A DNA stretch of 64,000 nucleotides from Nitrosomonadales bacterium (GCA_016716325.1 JADJWO010000001.1:930001-994000); one strand, 5' to 3'; positions 33,444 through 42,830 are shown, numbered from the stretch's first letter. Numbers and translations: made by a program. The notes: generated from the letters alone by a model not told the origin.

Positions 33444-34643
33444 ATGGAACAAGAACCCGCAAAGCGCATCGTGCTCGGCATCACCGGCGGCATCGCGGCC
33501 TACAAGGCGGCAGAATTGCTGCGCCTGCTGATCAAGCAGGGCATAACGGTACAGGTCGTGATGACCGAGGCGGCAGGCCACTTCATCACCCCCGCCACAT
33601 TGCAGGGATTGTCCGGCAAGCCGGTCTTCACCGACCAGTGGGATATGAGCGAGCCGAACGGCATGGCGCATATCAACCTGAGCCGCGCTGCCGATGCGAT
33701 CGTGATCGCCCCGGCGACAGCGGATTTCATCGCCAAGCTGGCGCACGGCCTGGCCGACGACCTGCTGTCCACCTTGTGTCTGGCGCGCAACTGTCAGCTG
33801 CTCATCGCGCCAGCGATGAACCGCGAGATGTGGCAACACCCCGCCACGCAACGCAACATTGCGCAACTGGTCGCCGACGGTGTGCAGATGCTCGGCCCGG
33901 ACAGCGGCATGCAGGCATGTGGCGAGGAAGGAATGGGAAGGATGCTGGAGGCGGAACGGCTGGCACGCGACATCGCAGCCTTCCTGCAATCCGGGCGCCG
34001 ATTGTCCGGCAGGAAAATCCTGATCACCGCCGGACCGACCTATGAATCGATCGACACGGTGCGCGGCATCACCAATCGCAGTTCCGGCAAGATGGGTTAT
34101 GCCATCGCGCAGGCCGCGCTGGAACAGGGCGCAGAGGTGGTGCTGGTGTCCGGGCCGACCGCACTGGCCAAACCATGCGGCGCACGAACCGTGGATGTGC
34201 AAAGTGCTGCGCAAATGTTCGACGCGGTGCAACAACATCTCGACGATTGCGACATCTTCATCGGCGTGGCAGCGGTAGCGGATTACCGCGTCGCACAACC
34301 GAGCGAACAGAAGATCAAGAAGGGCGCAGCAACGCTTACGCTGGAACTGGTCCAGAATCCGGACATCCTGGCACATGTCGCCAACCTGCCGAACCCGCCG
34401 TTCTGCGTCGGATTTTCCGCCGAAAGCGAGAATCTTGCAGAATATGCCGAACAGAAACGTCGCGCGAAAAAATTGCCGCTGATGGTCGGCAATCTCGCAC
34501 AACAGGCTATCGGCAGCGACGACAACGAACTGATCCTGTTCGATGACAGCGGCAACCATACCCTCGGTCGTGCCGACAAGCTCACGCTGGCAAGATCATT
34601 GATGCAGCATATCGCGCAACGCTATCAAGGAGCACGGAAATGA
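33444..34643 (+). CDS. coaBC: Bifunctional phosphopantothenoylcysteine synthetase/decarboxylase
   Basis: Two-domain coenzyme A enzyme (Dfp), 399 residues. The N-terminal flavin-dependent CoaC decarboxylase (GITGGIAAYKAAELL, catalytic His in the NGMAHINLSR region, PAMNREMW) spans about 1-190. The C-terminal CTP-dependent CoaB synthetase has GPTYESIDTVRGITNRSSGK and later AAVADYRV. ATG 33444 is the family start; the longer frame from 33375 overlaps the divergent radC control region. The stop overlaps the dut start by four bases, the conserved coaBC-dut pair. Confidence 0.97.
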   Translation: MEQEPAKRIVLGITGGIAAYKAAELLRLLIKQGITVQVVMTEAAGHFITPATLQGLSGKPVFTDQWDMSEPNGMAHINLSRAADAIVIAPATADFIAKLAHGLADDLLSTLCLARNCQLLIAPAMNREMWQHPATQRNIAQLVADGVQMLGPDSGMQACGEEGMGRMLEAERLARDIAAFLQSGRRLSGRKILITAGPTYESIDTVRGITNRSSGKMGYAIAQAALEQGAEVVLVSGPTALAKPCGARTVDVQSAAQMFDAVQQHLDDCDIFIGVAAVADYRVAQPSEQKIKKGAATLTLELVQNPDILAHVANLPNPPFCVGFSAESENLAEYAEQKRRAKKLPLMVGNLAQQAIGSDDNELILFDDSGNHTLGRADKLTLARSLMQHIAQRYQGARK

Positions 34644-35095
34644 AGCACATCCCGGTGGACGTCAAGATTCTGGATTCTCGTTTGCACGAAAACATGCCCG
34701 GCTACGCGACCGCCGGTTCGGCCGGGATCGATCTGCGCGCATGCATCGGACACAACATGGTGATCCAGCCCAAGCAATGCGAACTCATTCCCAGCGGCAT
34801 CGCCATCCACCTGAATGACCCCGGTTATGCGGCAATGATCCTGCCGCGCTCCGGCTTGGGGCACAAGCATGGCATCGTGCTCGGCAACCTGGTCGGATTG
34901 ATCGATTCCGATTATCAGGGGCAGATATTCGTTTCGTTGTGGAACCGTAGCCAGATCCCGTTCACGCTGATGCCGATGGAACGCATGGCGCAACTGGTCG
35001 TCGTGCCGGTGATGCAGGCGAAATTCAATATCGTGGAAGAGTTCCCGCTCAGCGAGCGCGGCAGTGGCGGTTTCGGCAGTACGGGAAAACACTGA
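34640..35095 (+). CDS. dut: dUTP diphosphatase
   Basis: Hydrolyses dUTP to dUMP and pyrophosphate, keeping uracil out of DNA and supplying thymidylate synthesis. The trimeric dUTPase is 151 residues, the usual length, with all five motifs visible: AGIDLRA, PRSGLGHKHG, GLIDSDYQG with the catalytic Asp, the RMAQLVVVP segment, and the C-terminal P-loop-like RGSGGFGSTGKH. Starts within the coaBC stop codon (ATGA) and ends shortly before an intrinsic terminator. Confidence 0.98.
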   Translation: MKHIPVDVKILDSRLHENMPGYATAGSAGIDLRACIGHNMVIQPKQCELIPSGIAIHLNDPGYAAMILPRSGLGHKHGIVLGNLVGLIDSDYQGQIFVSLWNRSQIPFTLMPMERMAQLVVVPVMQAKFNIVEEFPLSERGSGGFGSTGKH

Positions 35096-35104
35096 CCAAA
35101 AACA

Positions 35105-35130
35105 TTAAAGCCCGTTGCCGGGCTTTAATT
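35105..35130 (+). terminator. Intrinsic terminator after dut
   Basis: TTAAAGCCCG (35105-35114) pairs with CGGGCTTTAA (35119-35128), loop TTGC, then TT. It lies between dut and the convergent PEGA-domain gene. Confidence 0.85.
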
Positions 35131-35160
35131 TCCTGAGTTCACCCCACCTTCGCCGGACGA

Positions 35161-36207
35161 TCAGCGCTCGAGATTCAACTCCATCTCGGTGTTATCACCC
35201 TTGCGCACCGACACCTTCTCGGTGACCATCTTGTAACCTTCCAGCTTCACGCCGATCGCGTGTATGCCCGGCTCCATCTCCAGACGCAATGGCGACAGGC
35301 CGTAATACACGCCGTCCAGATACACCTTGGCGCGCTGCGGACTGGTATTCACCAGCAGCAATCCGGCGGTGGCGCTGGCATGCGGCATATAGGCCGGCGG
35401 GGGAACCGTGCTGCCCGGTGGCACGCCGTACCCATAGCCCGGCACCATGGCTGCAGGAGCCGCCGGGGCGGGCCTCGAAGCCTCGGGCGCAACATAGACC
35501 GTCACGCCCGGAATCGGCTTGGTCCCGGCAGTCAGGTGAAACATTTCGGGGCGCGAGGCCATCAGCGATGCACTGATCGCCTCGACCGTCTTGGTGCTTG
35601 CGATACCCAGTTCCTTGTTGAGGAATCGAATCACGCCATCCCTGTCATTTCCGCCAACGCCGGCGAAACGATCGTTCTTTTCCGCCACCAGGCCCGACCA
35701 CACCACCTTGCCACTGGTCATATCCTTGAGCGTAGTCTCAATCTCGATATTGATCGTGTCGCGTTCCTTGACGTTCAGCGTCAAATCCTTGATAACCCCG
35801 GACACCTCGAACAAGGCGTTGTTGGCAGCGCTTCCCTCCAGAACCTCATAACCTTCTTTGTCGAAATGTTTTTTGATTGCAAGCGTCACAATGCCGGCAA
35901 TTTCCTGATCCAGTATCAGTTGCGTCCCGCTTACTCCACCAATCCGCTGATTGGTCACTCCAAGCAAGCGAGGGTTGCCATTCTTGCGCTGATCGACGTA
36001 TTTGCCGACCCGTATCGTTGCCGCATACTTTACCAATGGCCCCTTGCTGCCGGTTTCAGCGGATTTCCTGATCGACGCGGTGCTGATCGCACTGTCTTCT
36101 CCGCCGAACCAGCCTCCAACCGTATCCTTGGCATCCTTTACCGTCGAACAACCGGCAACAGCCGACAACAGCACAAGCAACGCAATACGCCGCAATAAAA
36201 AACTCAT
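35161..36207 (-). CDS. Lipoprotein with C-terminal PEGA domain
   Basis: A 348-residue predicted lipoprotein; lipobox LSAVAGC with acylated Cys at residue 20. The N-terminal 230 residues resemble YajG-like lipoproteins (RVGKYVDQRKN, IAGIVTLAIKKHFDKEGYEV, KDMTSGKVVWSG). A Pro/Ala/Gly-rich linker follows, then a PEGA domain at the C-terminus (AKVYLDGVYYGLSPLRLEM, LEGYKMVTEKVSV), a fold seen in surface-layer and envelope proteins. ATG 36207 has GAGGTG six bases upstream. The residue after the Cys is Ser, so outer-membrane sorting is expected. The CBS gene lies just upstream on the same strand. Precise role unknown. Confidence 0.8.
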   Translation of the reverse strand: MSFLLRRIALLVLLSAVAGCSTVKDAKDTVGGWFGGEDSAISTASIRKSAETGSKGPLVKYAATIRVGKYVDQRKNGNPRLLGVTNQRIGGVSGTQLILDQEIAGIVTLAIKKHFDKEGYEVLEGSAANNALFEVSGVIKDLTLNVKERDTINIEIETTLKDMTSGKVVWSGLVAEKNDRFAGVGGNDRDGVIRFLNKELGIASTKTVEAISASLMASRPEMFHLTAGTKPIPGVTVYVAPEASRPAPAAPAAMVPGYGYGVPPGSTVPPPAYMPHASATAGLLLVNTSPQRAKVYLDGVYYGLSPLRLEMEPGIHAIGVKLEGYKMVTEKVSVRKGDNTEMELNLER

Positions 36208-36238
36208 GGACTTCACCTCAAGGATTTTCAAGCGCAAA

Positions 36239-36835
36239 TCAATCGTGTGCGATTACCGCATCTATTTCGGCAAAAGTATGCGCCAACTCGAAGCTCTGCA
36301 CTTGTGCGCCCAACTGGCGGGCGATCTGGGTGATGGAGAACAGCCCGCATACTGTCTGTCTGCCGTCCGCGCCTTCGGCGGCCACCAGCGCGTGCTGCCT
36401 GTGGGATTTCTTCAGGCTGGCGACGATTTCGCCGACCTTGGCATTCCGGACATCGTCTATTTTCAATACTTCTAGTTCGCGCTGCGTACTCATGATGTCG
36501 CGCACCATGATATCCGCATGGGTTCCGCCCATGTTCTGCAGGAAGCGCATCGGCTTCTCGCCCAGCACATCGGTTGCTGTCAACAAACCTGCCACCTGTT
36601 CGTTGTCGTCCAGAACCAGCAACATGCGCACGCCATAACGGATCATCTTGGCATTGGCCCTGTCCATCGAGGTTTTCGCCCGCACGCTCACTACGGAAAC
36701 CTTGCTCAGGTCGGTCATCACGTTCGCGGCAGGATCGCTCAACTTGACACGCTCCGGAAGAACCTGAACAGGTCGCACACACGACGCCCCCGCTTTCAAT
36801 GGTAAAGATTGCAGTGCTTTGTATTCCTTGATCAT
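36239..36835 (-). CDS. CBS-domain pair protein
   Basis: A 198-residue cytosolic protein with two CBS motifs and little else. The first (about 38-95, VMTDLSKVSVVSVRAKTSM, VLDDNEQVAGLLTATDVLG) and second (about 110-180, VRDIMSTQRELEVLKIDD, VCGLFSITQIARQLG) would form a Bateman module that binds an adenosyl ligand such as AMP or ATP. No catalytic partner domain is attached. AGGAG lies eight bases before the ATG at 36835. It may be co-transcribed with the downstream PEGA lipoprotein (31-bp gap). Function not recognised beyond ligand sensing. Confidence 0.85.
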   Translation of the reverse strand: MIKEYKALQSLPLKAGASCVRPVQVLPERVKLSDPAANVMTDLSKVSVVSVRAKTSMDRANAKMIRYGVRMLLVLDDNEQVAGLLTATDVLGEKPMRFLQNMGGTHADIMVRDIMSTQRELEVLKIDDVRNAKVGEIVASLKKSHRQHALVAAEGADGRQTVCGLFSITQIARQLGAQVQSFELAHTFAEIDAVIAHD

Positions 36836-36862
36836 GTTATTACTCCTGTAGATTCACAATAT

Positions 36863-37375
36863 TCATTTATGCGCATGATGCAAAAACGAGGCTGCTTTCC
36901 TTGGCGGCGGAAGATATCGAACCAGTTCGTTGAGCGCCATCGTATAAACCTCCCGCTTGAACTCGATGACAGCGTTGATATCCAGCCAGTAATCGTTCCA
37001 GCGCCACGCATCGAATTCCGGATGTTCGCAGGCGCGCAGACAGACATCACAATCACGGCCAATCAGGCGCAACAAGAACCAGATCTGCTTCTGTCCGCGA
37101 TAGCCCCCGCGCGACTCCCGCCTGCTCCAGCTCTGGGGAACCTCGTAACGCATCCAGTCGCGAGTGCGTCCCAATATCTTCACATGTTCCGGCAACAATC
37201 CAACCTCTTCGCGCAACTCGCGGTACATCGCCTGCTCGGGCGTTTCGCCGGACTGGATGCCGCCTTGCGGGAACTGCCATGCATGCTGCCGGACCCGCTT
37301 ACCCCAGAACACCTGATTCCTGTCATTCGTGATAATGATGCCGACATTCGGGCGATAGCCGTCACGGTCGATCAT
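36863..37375 (-). CDS. rppH: RNA pyrophosphohydrolase
   Basis: Nudix hydrolase that removes pyrophosphate from mRNA 5' ends and so opens them to RNase E. Length 170. Signature N-terminus MIDRDGYRPNVGIIITNDR, then RQHAWQFPQGGIQSGE and the Nudix helix YRELREEVGL, as in RppH/YgdP. Later GYRGQKQIWFLLRL is also RppH-specific. Divergent from proS with a 147-bp gap, the usual betaproteobacterial arrangement. Confidence 0.96.
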   Translation of the reverse strand: MIDRDGYRPNVGIIITNDRNQVFWGKRVRQHAWQFPQGGIQSGETPEQAMYRELREEVGLLPEHVKILGRTRDWMRYEVPQSWSRRESRGGYRGQKQIWFLLRLIGRDCDVCLRACEHPEFDAWRWNDYWLDINAVIEFKREVYTMALNELVRYLPPPRKAASFLHHAHK

Positions 37376-37522
37376 TTGTCACTCAATTCGGTTAATTTCA
37401 ATGGGCGGATTCTTTCACATTTCCCATTTATTGGAAAGCTAATCTCCCTCCCGCTTACCGGAGACGGACCATTCCCTGTAAAATCGCGCCCACTGTTTAC
37501 ATTACTCGGATTCCCTAAAGCC

Positions 37523-39238
37523 ATGCGCGTTTCACAATTTTTCATCTCAACCCTGAAAGAAGCACCGTCCGAGGCCGAACTTCCCAGCCACCGGCTGATG
37601 ATGCGTGCCGGTTACATCAAAAAGCTCGCCAGCGGCCTGTATACCTGGATGCCGCTCGGATTGCGCGTGCTGCGCAAGGTGGAAACCGTCGTGCGCGAGG
37701 AAATGAATCGCAGCGGCGGCATCGAATTGCTGATGCCGGCCGTGCAACCCGCAGAATTGTGGCAAGAGACCGGTCGCTGGGATGTATTTGGCCCGCAGAT
37801 GCTGAAAATAAGGGACAGGCACGACAACCTGTTCTGCTTCGGCCCCACGCACGAGGAGGTCATCACCGACATCGCACGCCGCGAAATTCGCAGCTACCGC
37901 CAGTTGCCGGTCAACCTTTACCAGATCCAGACCAAGTTCCGCGACGAGGTCCGTCCCCGCTTCGGCGTAATGCGTGCCCGCGAGTTCGTGATGAAGGATG
38001 CCTACTCGTTCCATGCAGATTATGCGAGCCTGGAACAGACCTACCGTGTGATGCATGACACCTACACCCGCATCTTCACGCGCTTGGGCCTGCAATTCCG
38101 CGCTGTTTCGGCAGACACAGGTGCGATCGGCGGTAGCGGCTCGCATGAATTCCATGTGCTGGCCGATTCCGGCGAGGACGCGCTGGCATACTGCCCGGAT
38201 TCCGATTACGCGGCCAATGTGGAGCTTGCCGAAGCGGTCGCTCCTGCCAGACCGCGCGCCGCGCCATCGGAGGCATTGCGCGATGTAGACACCCCCAAAC
38301 AGACAACCTGCGAACAGGTGGCGGAACTGCTGGGCATCCCGCTACAACGCACCGTCAAGCTGATCGCGTTGGTTGCCGACAACAAACTCCACATCCTGCT
38401 TTTACGAGGCGACCACAGCCTGAACGAAGTCAAGGCAAGCAAATTGCCCGGCCTTACCGATTTCCGCTTTGCCACCGAAGACGAGATTCGTACTCATTTC
38501 AACTGCCCACCCGGTTTTCTGGGGCCGGTCGGAATCGACAGGGCGGCCATACGGGTCATTGCAGACCATACCGTGGCGGCCATGAGCGATTTCGTAACGG
38601 GGGCGAACCGCCCCAAGTTCCACACTGCTGGCGTGAACTGGGGACGTGACTTGCCGGAACCCGACCTGGTCGCCGACATCCGGAATGTGGTTTCGGGCGA
38701 CCCCTCACCGGACGGCAAGGGCGCGCTGGAGATCTGTCGCGGCATCGAGGTCGGACACATTTTCCAGTTGCGCAAGAAATACGCGGAGGCACTGAACGCG
38801 ACCTTCCTCGATACCCAGGGGAAATCCCAAGTCATGGAAATGGGCTGCTATGGCATCGGCGTGTCGCGCATCGTTGCGGCCGGCATCGAGCAGAACTATG
38901 ACGAACGCGGCATTGCGCTGCCTGCCGCGATGGCACCGTTCCAGATCGCCATCGTGCCGATCGGGATGGGCAAGAGCGAAGCCGTGCGCAATGCAACGGA
39001 ACGGCTGTACACCGAACTTTCCGCTGCGGGAATCGAGGTATTGCTGGATGACCGCGACGAGCGCCCGGGCGTGATGTTTGCCGACATGGAGCTGATCGGC
39101 ATCCCCCATCGCATCGTCATCGGCGAGCGCGGTTTGAAGGAAAACGTGCTGGAATATCAGGGGCGGCGCGATGCGGCAGCGCAGACCATTCCCTTGCAAA
39201 ATGCGCTGGAGTTCGTAGAATCGAGGCTATGCGACTGA
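37523..39238 (+). CDS. proS: Prolyl-tRNA synthetase
   Basis: Class II aminoacyl-tRNA synthetase of bacterial type, 571 residues. Motif 1 region MMRAGYIKKLASGLYTWMPLG, motif 2 NLYQIQTKFRDEVRPRFGVM, the inserted editing domain (about 220-400, with LLRGDHSLNEVKASKL) that clears Ala-tRNAPro, then motif 3 and the C-terminal anticodon-binding domain. ATG 37523 (MRVSQFFISTLKEAP) is the family start; the open frame upstream, through the rppH region, is not coding. The last ten bases overlap the lytic transglycosylase start. Confidence 0.97.
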   Translation: MRVSQFFISTLKEAPSEAELPSHRLMMRAGYIKKLASGLYTWMPLGLRVLRKVETVVREEMNRSGGIELLMPAVQPAELWQETGRWDVFGPQMLKIRDRHDNLFCFGPTHEEVITDIARREIRSYRQLPVNLYQIQTKFRDEVRPRFGVMRAREFVMKDAYSFHADYASLEQTYRVMHDTYTRIFTRLGLQFRAVSADTGAIGGSGSHEFHVLADSGEDALAYCPDSDYAANVELAEAVAPARPRAAPSEALRDVDTPKQTTCEQVAELLGIPLQRTVKLIALVADNKLHILLLRGDHSLNEVKASKLPGLTDFRFATEDEIRTHFNCPPGFLGPVGIDRAAIRVIADHTVAAMSDFVTGANRPKFHTAGVNWGRDLPEPDLVADIRNVVSGDPSPDGKGALEICRGIEVGHIFQLRKKYAEALNATFLDTQGKSQVMEMGCYGIGVSRIVAAGIEQNYDERGIALPAAMAPFQIAIVPIGMGKSEAVRNATERLYTELSAAGIEVLLDDRDERPGVMFADMELIGIPHRIVIGERGLKENVLEYQGRRDAAAQTIPLQNALEFVESRLCD

Positions 39239-39897
39239 TTCAACAATCGATTCCACGCACTTTCCGGCACTCCCTGTTTGCCGGAGCGGTTCTGCTTTGC
39301 GCGGGGATGTCATATGTATCAGGCGCATTCGCAGGTGCGCAGATCTATACACCGCTCTCTGCAAGCGTCAGGGCGGTATTGCAGCGCAGCGTGTCGGACA
39401 GGGCCACGCCCAAGCTGGCGTTCGCCTCGCAGTATGAGGCGGATTCATGGTTGAACGAAATGTCACGACGTCTGAAAAGCCGTATTCCGGACGCGAAGGA
39501 TCGCCTCAACCTGTTGCGTACCGTTCACTACGAAGCGACTCGCGCCGGACTTGAGCCGGAACTGGTGCTGGGACTGATCGAGGTGGAAAGCGGTTTCAAG
39601 AAATATGCGGTCTCCAGGGTGGGCGCGCGCGGCTATATGCAGGTGATGCCGTTCTGGGTAAAAGAGATCGGCGCCAAAGAACACAATCTGTTCCATCTGC
39701 GCATCAACCTGCGCTACGGCTGCACCATCCTGCGCCACTACCTGGATATCGAAAAAGGAGATTTGTTCCGCGCACTCGGCCGCTACAACGGCAGTCTGGG
39801 ACGGCCGGAATATCCCAATCTGGTACGTGCCGCATGGCACAATCACTGGTCATTGCCGCGCCGCACCGTAAACGCCGACTTCGCGCCCGCTAGTTGA
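39229..39897 (+). CDS. SLT-type lytic transglycosylase
   Basis: Predicted peptidoglycan lytic transglycosylase of 222 residues exported by an N-terminal signal (hydrophobic about 13-33, ending AFA-G). The SLT domain carries LVLGLIEVESGF with the catalytic Glu, the GYMQVMPFW motif and LGRYNGSLG, all typical of family 1 enzymes. It cuts between MurNAc and GlcNAc leaving anhydro-MurNAc ends. The gene overlaps the proS stop by 10 bp and so depends on proS translation, a pairing common in betaproteobacteria. The 3' end overlaps the convergent thioredoxin-like gene by 8 bp. Confidence 0.9.
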   Translation: MRLIQQSIPRTFRHSLFAGAVLLCAGMSYVSGAFAGAQIYTPLSASVRAVLQRSVSDRATPKLAFASQYEADSWLNEMSRRLKSRIPDAKDRLNLLRTVHYEATRAGLEPELVLGLIEVESGFKKYAVSRVGARGYMQVMPFWVKEIGAKEHNLFHLRINLRYGCTILRHYLDIEKGDLFRALGRYNGSLGRPEYPNLVRAAWHNHWSLPRRTVNADFAPAS

Positions 39898-40351
39898 ATC
39901 TCTTGCCCTTGATGTAAGCCTCGATGCTCTCGCGCGTCACTTCACCGGGCTGATAACTGACCTGCTCGCCATTCGGGGCATACAGGAAACTGGTCGGCAA
40001 CACCTCCAGCTCTCCGATCTTCGCGGCGATCTTGCGATTGCCCAACACCACCGGGTAGCTGATACCGTGCGCCTGTGCAAAGTTTGCGACCGATTTGCTG
40101 GAGCGATAGTCCATCGCGATGCCGATCACAACCAGGTCACTGTCCTTGTGGGCGTCATGCAGGGCACTCAACTCGGGAATCTCGCTCAGACAGGGGGGAC
40201 ACCAGGTCGCCCAGAAATTCACCAGCACCCACTTGCCGCGATAATCCGCCAGTCGGTGTACCTTGCCCTGCATATCCTCCAGCGAAAAATCCTCCGCACT
40301 GGCGAACAAGGACAATGTCAGCAGTATTCCGGCCAGCCAGCTTCGCGACAT
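39890..40351 (-). CDS. TlpA/ResA-like periplasmic thioredoxin
   Basis: Thiol-disulfide oxidoreductase of the TlpA/DsbE group, 153 residues. A signal sequence (MSRSWLAGILLTLSLFASA) is followed by the thioredoxin fold with active site WATWCPPC near residue 48 and the cis-Pro region LPTSFLYAPNG. It would reduce or isomerise periplasmic thiols, for example in cytochrome maturation; no partner genes are nearby. ATG 40351 is chosen; an in-frame TTG at 40357 is possible. Its start follows the stop of the YqhA-type gene within 6 bp, so the two are coupled. Confidence 0.9.
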   Translation of the reverse strand: MSRSWLAGILLTLSLFASAEDFSLEDMQGKVHRLADYRGKWVLVNFWATWCPPCLSEIPELSALHDAHKDSDLVVIGIAMDYRSSKSVANFAQAHGISYPVVLGNRKIAAKIGELEVLPTSFLYAPNGEQVSYQPGEVTRESIEAYIKGKRFN

Positions 40352-40353
40352 TG

Positions 40354-40920
40354 TCAATGCCCGTCTTGTCCGCTACCCTTTTCTGCATGCGCCCCGCCCG
40401 CTTCGGATGCATGAGTGAAATACAATGCCACCGCAATGAGCGCGATACTCGCACCAAGGTAAACCAGGTCGAGCGGCGTAGCCAGATGCATGTTCAATGC
40501 CTCCTCGAACAGGGTGACGATCATGATCATCAGGATCACTTTGGCCAGTTTGGATTTCAGGTCATCCAGATTGTTGATCACCAGAATTTTGCTGGCCGCC
40601 TTGCTGCCGTGCGCCTGATCGATATCGCTGATGAACAGCTCATACAGTCCCAGCGAGAAAATCAGCATCACCGTTGCCAGCAGATAGCCATCCACCACCT
40701 CAACGATGTGCGACACCGTGCTGTCGTGCAATGCTTTGCGCGCTTCTTCGGTCATTCCACTGTCGGCATAGTGCAAAGCATGGTTGAACAGATACACCAC
40801 ATCCACGGTAGCCATATAGAAGATCGCGATGCCTGCCAGCAAACTGCCGATCACAGCCGCCAGTATCATGAAGCGGCTGTTCCATAATGCGCCTTCAAAT
40901 AGTTTTTCCAGCAATCCCAT
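40354..40920 (-). CDS. YqhA/UPF0114-family membrane protein
   Basis: A 188-residue inner-membrane protein with four predicted helices, matching the UPF0114 (YqhA) family: N-terminal LLEKLFEGALWNSRFMILAAVIG, central FSLGLYELFISDIDQA, then KSKLAKVILMIMIVTLFEEAL. The biochemical role of this family is not known. ATG 40920 has CGGAG seven bases upstream; the in-frame start at 40953 lacks one. Short His/Gly-rich C-terminal tail after the last helix. Coupled to the TlpA-like gene downstream. Confidence 0.88.
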   Translation of the reverse strand: MGLLEKLFEGALWNSRFMILAAVIGSLLAGIAIFYMATVDVVYLFNHALHYADSGMTEEARKALHDSTVSHIVEVVDGYLLATVMLIFSLGLYELFISDIDQAHGSKAASKILVINNLDDLKSKLAKVILMIMIVTLFEEALNMHLATPLDLVYLGASIALIAVALYFTHASEAGGAHAEKGSGQDGH

Positions 40921-40986
40921 GTCGTACTCCGAGTATTGAAAAATGTGGCGCATTAAAGCGTAAATGCATGTCGCAATGCAAGCGCG

Positions 40987-42198
40987 TCAGCGTCTGCGAC
41001 GGGCAAAGAGTTCCTGCAGGCTCAGGTCGGCGTCCTGTTCAAGCTGCTTCGCGCAAGCCACCAGCCATTGCCGCACCGGCTCGTCGTCCTGCCCGCCGGG
41101 CAACGTTGCGAAATCCATCACGAACAGGCGCAATAACTCGGATACCCTGATATGCGCAGCATCGCGTATCATCAGCCAGCCTTGCTTTCCGGTCTTACGC
41201 ACCATACCGGCATCTGCCAGTGTCTCAAGCAATTGTTCCAGATCGTCATATCCGATATTTAATGACCTGGACAATTCCGGGAAGGTGCTGACCTTGCCTC
41301 GTACCATGCCGTCGGCCATGACTTGCAGCACGTGCAACGCGTCCAGCAATTTGGCAGCAGGCTGCAGGTGCCGTTCCACAGGAGTTCGCCAATGCGACAG
41401 CGATGCCGCAATCACCGCCCCGATCAGGATAGTCACCCAGGACAGATAAATCCACACCAGGAAAATCGGCACACTGGCAAAGGCGCCATAGACCAGTTTG
41501 TAGGTAGGAAAGTGGCTGATGTAATAACCGAATGCGCGGTTCATGACCTCAAAAATAAGTGCTGCCACAATCGCACCGATCAGCGCATGCGTGCGCGGCA
41601 CATAACGGTTCGGCACGATCCTGAACATCATGGCAAAAGCCAGCGTGGCAAACAGCACCGGCAATACTTTCAGTACGCCCACGCCGAATATCGAACTCTG
41701 CTCGGTATGTCCCATCGACAATCCGACCAGCCACGATGTCAGCGAAAGGCTCGCGCCGATCAGCAACGGCGCGAGCGTCAACACGGCCCAGTAAGCCAAC
41801 AACCGCTTGAGCAACGGACGCGGGCGCGAGACACGCCAGATGGTGTTGAATGCCTGACTGATGGTCAGCATCATCATAAATGCTGTCACCGCCAGAAACG
41901 CGATACCAACTGCCGTCAGGCGCATCGCACTCTCGGTGAACTGCTGCATGTATTGCGTGATGACCTTGCCTGCCATATCCGGCATCAGATTGTTAAGCAG
42001 ATAGACTTTGATCTGGCGGGAAAAGTCATCGAATACCGGAAACGCCGAAAACACGGTCAATGCAATGGTAAGCAACGGAACCAGCGAGAGCAGCGTGGTA
42101 AAGGTCAGGCTCGCCGCAATCTGCATGCAGCCATCCTGATTGAAGCGCCCGACGACAAAGCGCATGAAAGCCAAGAAGTCCTGCCAATTCTTTTGCAT
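40987..42198 (-). CDS. YihY/UPF0761-family inner-membrane protein with C-terminal winged-helix-like domain
   Basis: A 403-residue protein of the YihY (formerly mis-named RNase BN) family. Six predicted helices in the first 290 residues with the hallmarks AASLTFTTLLSLVPLLTIAL, AFNTIWRVSRPR and PNRYVPRTHALIGA. The C-terminal 110 residues (LDALHVLQVMADGMV, LEQLLETLADAGMVRKTG) look like a winged-helix module present in the long betaproteobacterial form and absent from E. coli YihY. Start ATG 42198 is the family start; the longer frame to 42564 runs over wrbA. Function unknown. Confidence 0.88.
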   Translation of the reverse strand: MQKNWQDFLAFMRFVVGRFNQDGCMQIAASLTFTTLLSLVPLLTIALTVFSAFPVFDDFSRQIKVYLLNNLMPDMAGKVITQYMQQFTESAMRLTAVGIAFLAVTAFMMMLTISQAFNTIWRVSRPRPLLKRLLAYWAVLTLAPLLIGASLSLTSWLVGLSMGHTEQSSIFGVGVLKVLPVLFATLAFAMMFRIVPNRYVPRTHALIGAIVAALIFEVMNRAFGYYISHFPTYKLVYGAFASVPIFLVWIYLSWVTILIGAVIAASLSHWRTPVERHLQPAAKLLDALHVLQVMADGMVRGKVSTFPELSRSLNIGYDDLEQLLETLADAGMVRKTGKQGWLMIRDAAHIRVSELLRLFVMDFATLPGGQDDEPVRQWLVACAKQLEQDADLSLQELFARRRR

Positions 42199-42227
42199 GA
42201 CCAGTTCGTTTCCATAATAATGCCCAC

Positions 42228-42830
42228 ATGATAACCGACAAAGAAATTCTGGTGCTGTATTACAGCCAGCATGGCGCCACGCGGCAGATGGCGCAACTCG
42301 TGGCGCGCGGCATCGAGCAGGTTGATGGCATGCGTGCGCGGTTGCGCACCGTGCCGAAAATCTCCACGTTATGCGAAGCCTCCGCCCCGGGCATCCCCGA
42401 TAGCGGTGCGCCCTACGCCGAATTGAAAGACCTTGAGGAATGCATCGGTCTGGCACTGGGCAGCCCGACGCGCTTCGGCAACATGGCCGGCGCGTTGAAA
42501 TACTTCTGGGACGGCACAAGTACCCTGTGGATGAAACATGCGCTGGCAGGCAAACCGGCCGCACTGTTCACTTCCTCCAGTAGCATGCATGGCGGGCAGG
42601 AAAGCACATTGTTGTCGATGATGCTGCCATTGCTGCATCACGGCATGATCATTGTCGGCCTGCCTTATTCGGAACCGGATCTCGCCACCACGCAGAGCGG
42701 CGGCACACCCTATGGCGCAAGCCATGTCGCAGGACTTACTAGCGACCTCCCCATCACGGATGACGAAAAGAAACTTTGCATGGCTCTGGGCAAGCGCCTG
42801 GCGCAAACCGCGTTGAAACTGGCACAGTAA
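42228..42830 (+). CDS. wrbA: WrbA-type NAD(P)H:quinone oxidoreductase
   Basis: FMN-dependent, flavodoxin-like quinone reductase, 200 residues. The FMN phosphate loop is YYSQHGATRQMA; GSPTRFGNMAGALKYFWDGT and TSSSSMHGGQESTLLSMM are characteristic of WrbA. It reduces quinones by two electrons, avoiding semiquinone radicals, and is linked to oxidative stress. Divergent from the YihY-type gene with 29 bp between the starts, so their promoters overlap coding DNA or each other. Followed 10 bp later by a HugZ-like gene, probably one transcript. Confidence 0.94.
   Translation: MITDKEILVLYYSQHGATRQMAQLVARGIEQVDGMRARLRTVPKISTLCEASAPGIPDSGAPYAELKDLEECIGLALGSPTRFGNMAGALKYFWDGTSTLWMKHALAGKPAALFTSSSSMHGGQESTLLSMMLPLLHHGMIIVGLPYSEPDLATTQSGGTPYGASHVAGLTSDLPITDDEKKLCMALGKRLAQTALKLAQ

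Noticed and set aside
36809..37522. N-terminal extension of proS by about 240 codons
   Set aside because: The extension is antisense to rppH and unrelated to prolyl-tRNA synthetases; the family start is ATG 37523.
41323..42231. Plus-strand 302-codon open frame opposite the YihY-type gene
   Set aside because: Gln/Arg/His-rich antisense frame with no start context; the minus-strand membrane protein is clear.
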